The translations under genes were made by a program, and so were the position numbers. Below, piece by piece: positions 62,505 to 64,000 of a stretch of DNA of 64,000 nucleotides. Location of the stretch: positions 51,012,796 to 51,076,795 of the forward strand of contig OX485807.1 of the NCBI GenBank assembly GCA_950295325.1, in the 5' to 3' direction. Below the pieces are notes generated by a model. That model ran no database searches, was not told the origin of the DNA, and saw nothing but the letters and a program-made list of their open reading frames with translations. Positions within the stretch are counted from its first letter, which is position 1. Each line of letters begins with the position of its first letter. This DNA comes from Polytrichum commune. Its lineage: Eukaryota > Streptophyta > Polytrichopsida > Polytrichales > Polytrichaceae.

Positions 62505-63611
62505 GATCATGATTGTCTTTAGATTGTGCAAAATTTGGAGAAAACAACAACACATTTGGTCGATGTTGAGGACCGGATGAAGATGATAGAAGGCATACAA
62601 ATAGACATGGTCCACTCGTTTGAGGAAGTACGAAGCAACACATGTGATTTAGAGAAGACGGCATCCATCTGGCTACCAAAGTATGAAGAAGCTGCACAAA
62701 TAGTGAATGAGCTGTCATCTAGAGTGGAGCAAATGGATGAACAAGTCCAAGCTCTTTGTGTTGGTGGTGAAAGTAGCCCGTTGTTGCAAGCCATGGCTCG
62801 TGTTGTAGAGTCAAAGGTGCAAGGGCTAGAGGATGTGGCGGTTGTGAGTGCCAACTTAAAGGATCTATTTGAGAGGGTTGAAAATGGAGACCACGAGCAT
62901 TGTCAGGTTTGAAATAATGCACATTAAGACTCAAAGTATAAGATTATCACTAACAAAAAGATTATCTCTCAAAATTTTACAATGTAAATTTGTATTTTAT
63001 CCTCTTTTGGTGGGTGGGTGGGTGGGGGGGGGGTCGGAGGGGAGGATAATTTCCTTTTGAAATTTGAAACCACAAGATCATTTTTCATCCTTAAATTCTA
63101 AGTTTGTGTGCACTTGTCACATGGGCGTCAAGCATTCTCCCAACATTTTAGAATAACTTATAACATAACATGGAGATTAGATATGAAAAAAAAATAAAAA
63201 AAATCCATACAACGTAAAATTTAGTAGCTCATATCGAGAAATTATTTGACGCAATTGGGAAAGAGATGACTCTCTACTACTTCTTTAGATGCTAGCATAC
63301 TAGGTGCCATAAAACTTGTGATGACCTAAATTTGTTATATTAGGAACCTACTAATTGAAAGATGATTTGATGAATCACAGGCATTTGCAATCCTGGAGGA
63401 TCGTATAAACATGTTAGAGAAATTAGTTGGACATGACCCTCATGGGTGGTCCATGAAATTGAATTACATGGATGATTGTTCAAGCCAGGAAAATGGCAAG
63501 CCTAATGGGACCAAATTACAACCAATTGCCAACTTAAGTGAATGTGTGGAAGCTTTGCAAAGGTTCACATCAACCATATCAAAATCATCAATTACATATT
63601 TATTTCATTAA
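54720..63611 (+). CDS. Large coiled-coil protein, unknown function (12 predicted exons)
   Basis: Exons inferred: 54720-54996, 55288-57098, 57151-57429, 57702-57932, 58215-58511, 58662-58934, 59210-59389, 59947-60219, 60656-60949, 61672-61839, 62523-62906, 63381-63611. All junctions keep frame and, except the first, all fall between codons. The product is about 1,565 residues. Residues 1-700 (first two exons) are basic, Ser/Asn/His-rich and low in predicted order, with a Ser tract (SSDSNSSSESSTSSLSS). The rest is nearly continuous coiled coil with heptads of Glu, Leu, Lys and Gln (MEIENVRRLVEKMQEDNADLERER; the block of exon 58662). I do not recognise the family. Such architecture suits a structural or tethering protein. 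The first exon may begin upstream, since an AG at 54713 could be an acceptor. Confidence 0.7.
57486..57590. repeat. (TA)38 followed by (TG)14 microsatellite in an intron
   Basis: Uninterrupted TA from 57486 to 57561, then TG from 57563 to 57590, in the third intron of the coiled-coil gene. Runs this pure are usually variable in length. Confidence 0.97.
61118..61473. mobile_element. MITE-like repeat in an intron of the coiled-coil gene
   Basis: The left end ACTGATTATCCCAATTAGTG (61119 on) is mirrored by CACTAATTGAGATAATTAGT-type text ending at about 61473. The interior repeats AATTAGTG and CACTAATTTT words in both orientations. Length is about 355 bp, non-coding. Target duplication not fixed. 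Confidence 0.55.
61500..61526. repeat. ATT microsatellite
   Basis: Nine ATT units in an intron of the coiled-coil gene. Confidence 0.9.
62472..62503. repeat. ATA microsatellite
   Basis: About ten AAT/ATA units just before the acceptor of the exon at 62523. Confidence 0.9.
63010..63045. repeat. G-rich tract in the last intron of the coiled-coil gene
   Basis: GGTGGGTGGGTGGGTGGGG followed by a long G run and GGAGGGGAGG. Four or more G runs close together give likely quadruplex potential. Confidence 0.85.
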
Positions 63612-64000
63612 CATACTCATTTTATTCTGACTAAGACTACAAAAAGATGATAAAAATAAGTCTTGTTTTCTCAACACTAATGTGAAGATAATCTTGGATC
63701 CCGGGTACGCAACTCCCATATTATACACAGGGGGCATCGTACTTAAAACGACTTAGAGGACGGCTTTTGTAAAAATTATATCAAATTATATCAAATTAAA
63801 ATGATCAAAAAGTTGGGTGAAGACCAAATTAAATAAAATGAGATGAAAAAAAAGTTGGGTTGCATATTTATTAAGCCTCCCGTTAAAATTATAAGCCACG
63901 AATAGTTGCCTCCCATTAAAATTATAATTCATTCACAATGTTAAAATTTTATTAAAAAGCCCAAAAAGTTGGGTAGTTTGACCTATGGTACCTGTATTAA
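63612..64000. other. Downstream flank of the coiled-coil gene
   Basis: AT-rich. AAAAAGTTGGGT occurs three times (near 63810, 63850 and 63963) and CCCGTTAAAATTATAA-type text twice, so this looks like the edge of a repeat that continues past the window. No gene. Confidence 0.55.

Overview
The window is nuclear DNA of a land plant. The coding genes have many GT-AG introns and encode plant-type proteins: cytosolic ribosomal protein eL21, a mitochondrial phosphate carrier, a plastid-type histidinol dehydrogenase and the nucleoporin NUP93. The eL21 promoter has a telo-box, and the spaces between genes are AT-rich and full of Copia, LINE, CACTA-like, hAT-like and MITE-type elements. The transposon load and the LINE type would suit a fern or lycophyte, but the sequence alone does not settle the species.

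Layout. 1-7.7 kb: a minus-strand Ty1/Copia element (A) whose 5' LTR and primer-binding site lie at 7.55-7.73 kb and whose 3' end lies left of the window. It is interrupted by three later insertions: an unclassified 1.67 kb element, a hAT-like element with a G-rich core, and a small MITE with poly-G ends. 7.9-19.6 kb: an older, decayed Copia element (B) that is split by an 8.28 kb CACTA-like DNA transposon (10862-19137). This transposon has exact 10-bp inverted ends, a TCG target duplication and two divergently transcribed genes: a Tnp2-like transposase and an unrecognised zinc-ribbon protein. 19.6-24.3 kb: AT-rich, no gene seen. 24.5-25.5 kb: eL21 (+). 27.5-31.1 kb: phosphate carrier (-). 32.8-38.6 kb: histidinol dehydrogenase (-), with a one-base frame problem and a GC-AG intron. 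38.8-44.2 kb: repeats, including a decayed LINE 3' end and a second member of the poly-G MITE family. 44.2-45.3 kb: five tandem copies of a ~215-bp unit running up to NUP93 (45.3-52.0 kb, +). 54.7-63.6 kb: a predicted 12-exon gene (+) for a ~1,565-residue protein with a basic, Ser-rich front and a long coiled-coil tail, of unknown function.

The four recognised housekeeping genes act in unrelated processes (translation, mitochondrial phosphate import, histidine synthesis in plastids, nuclear pore scaffold) and show no sign of working together. Exon borders were assigned by hand from splice motifs, reading-frame continuity and remembered family sequence. In eL21, the phosphate carrier, NUP93 and the coiled-coil gene every junction keeps frame. 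The most unusual parts are the two-gene CACTA-like element and the coiled-coil gene.
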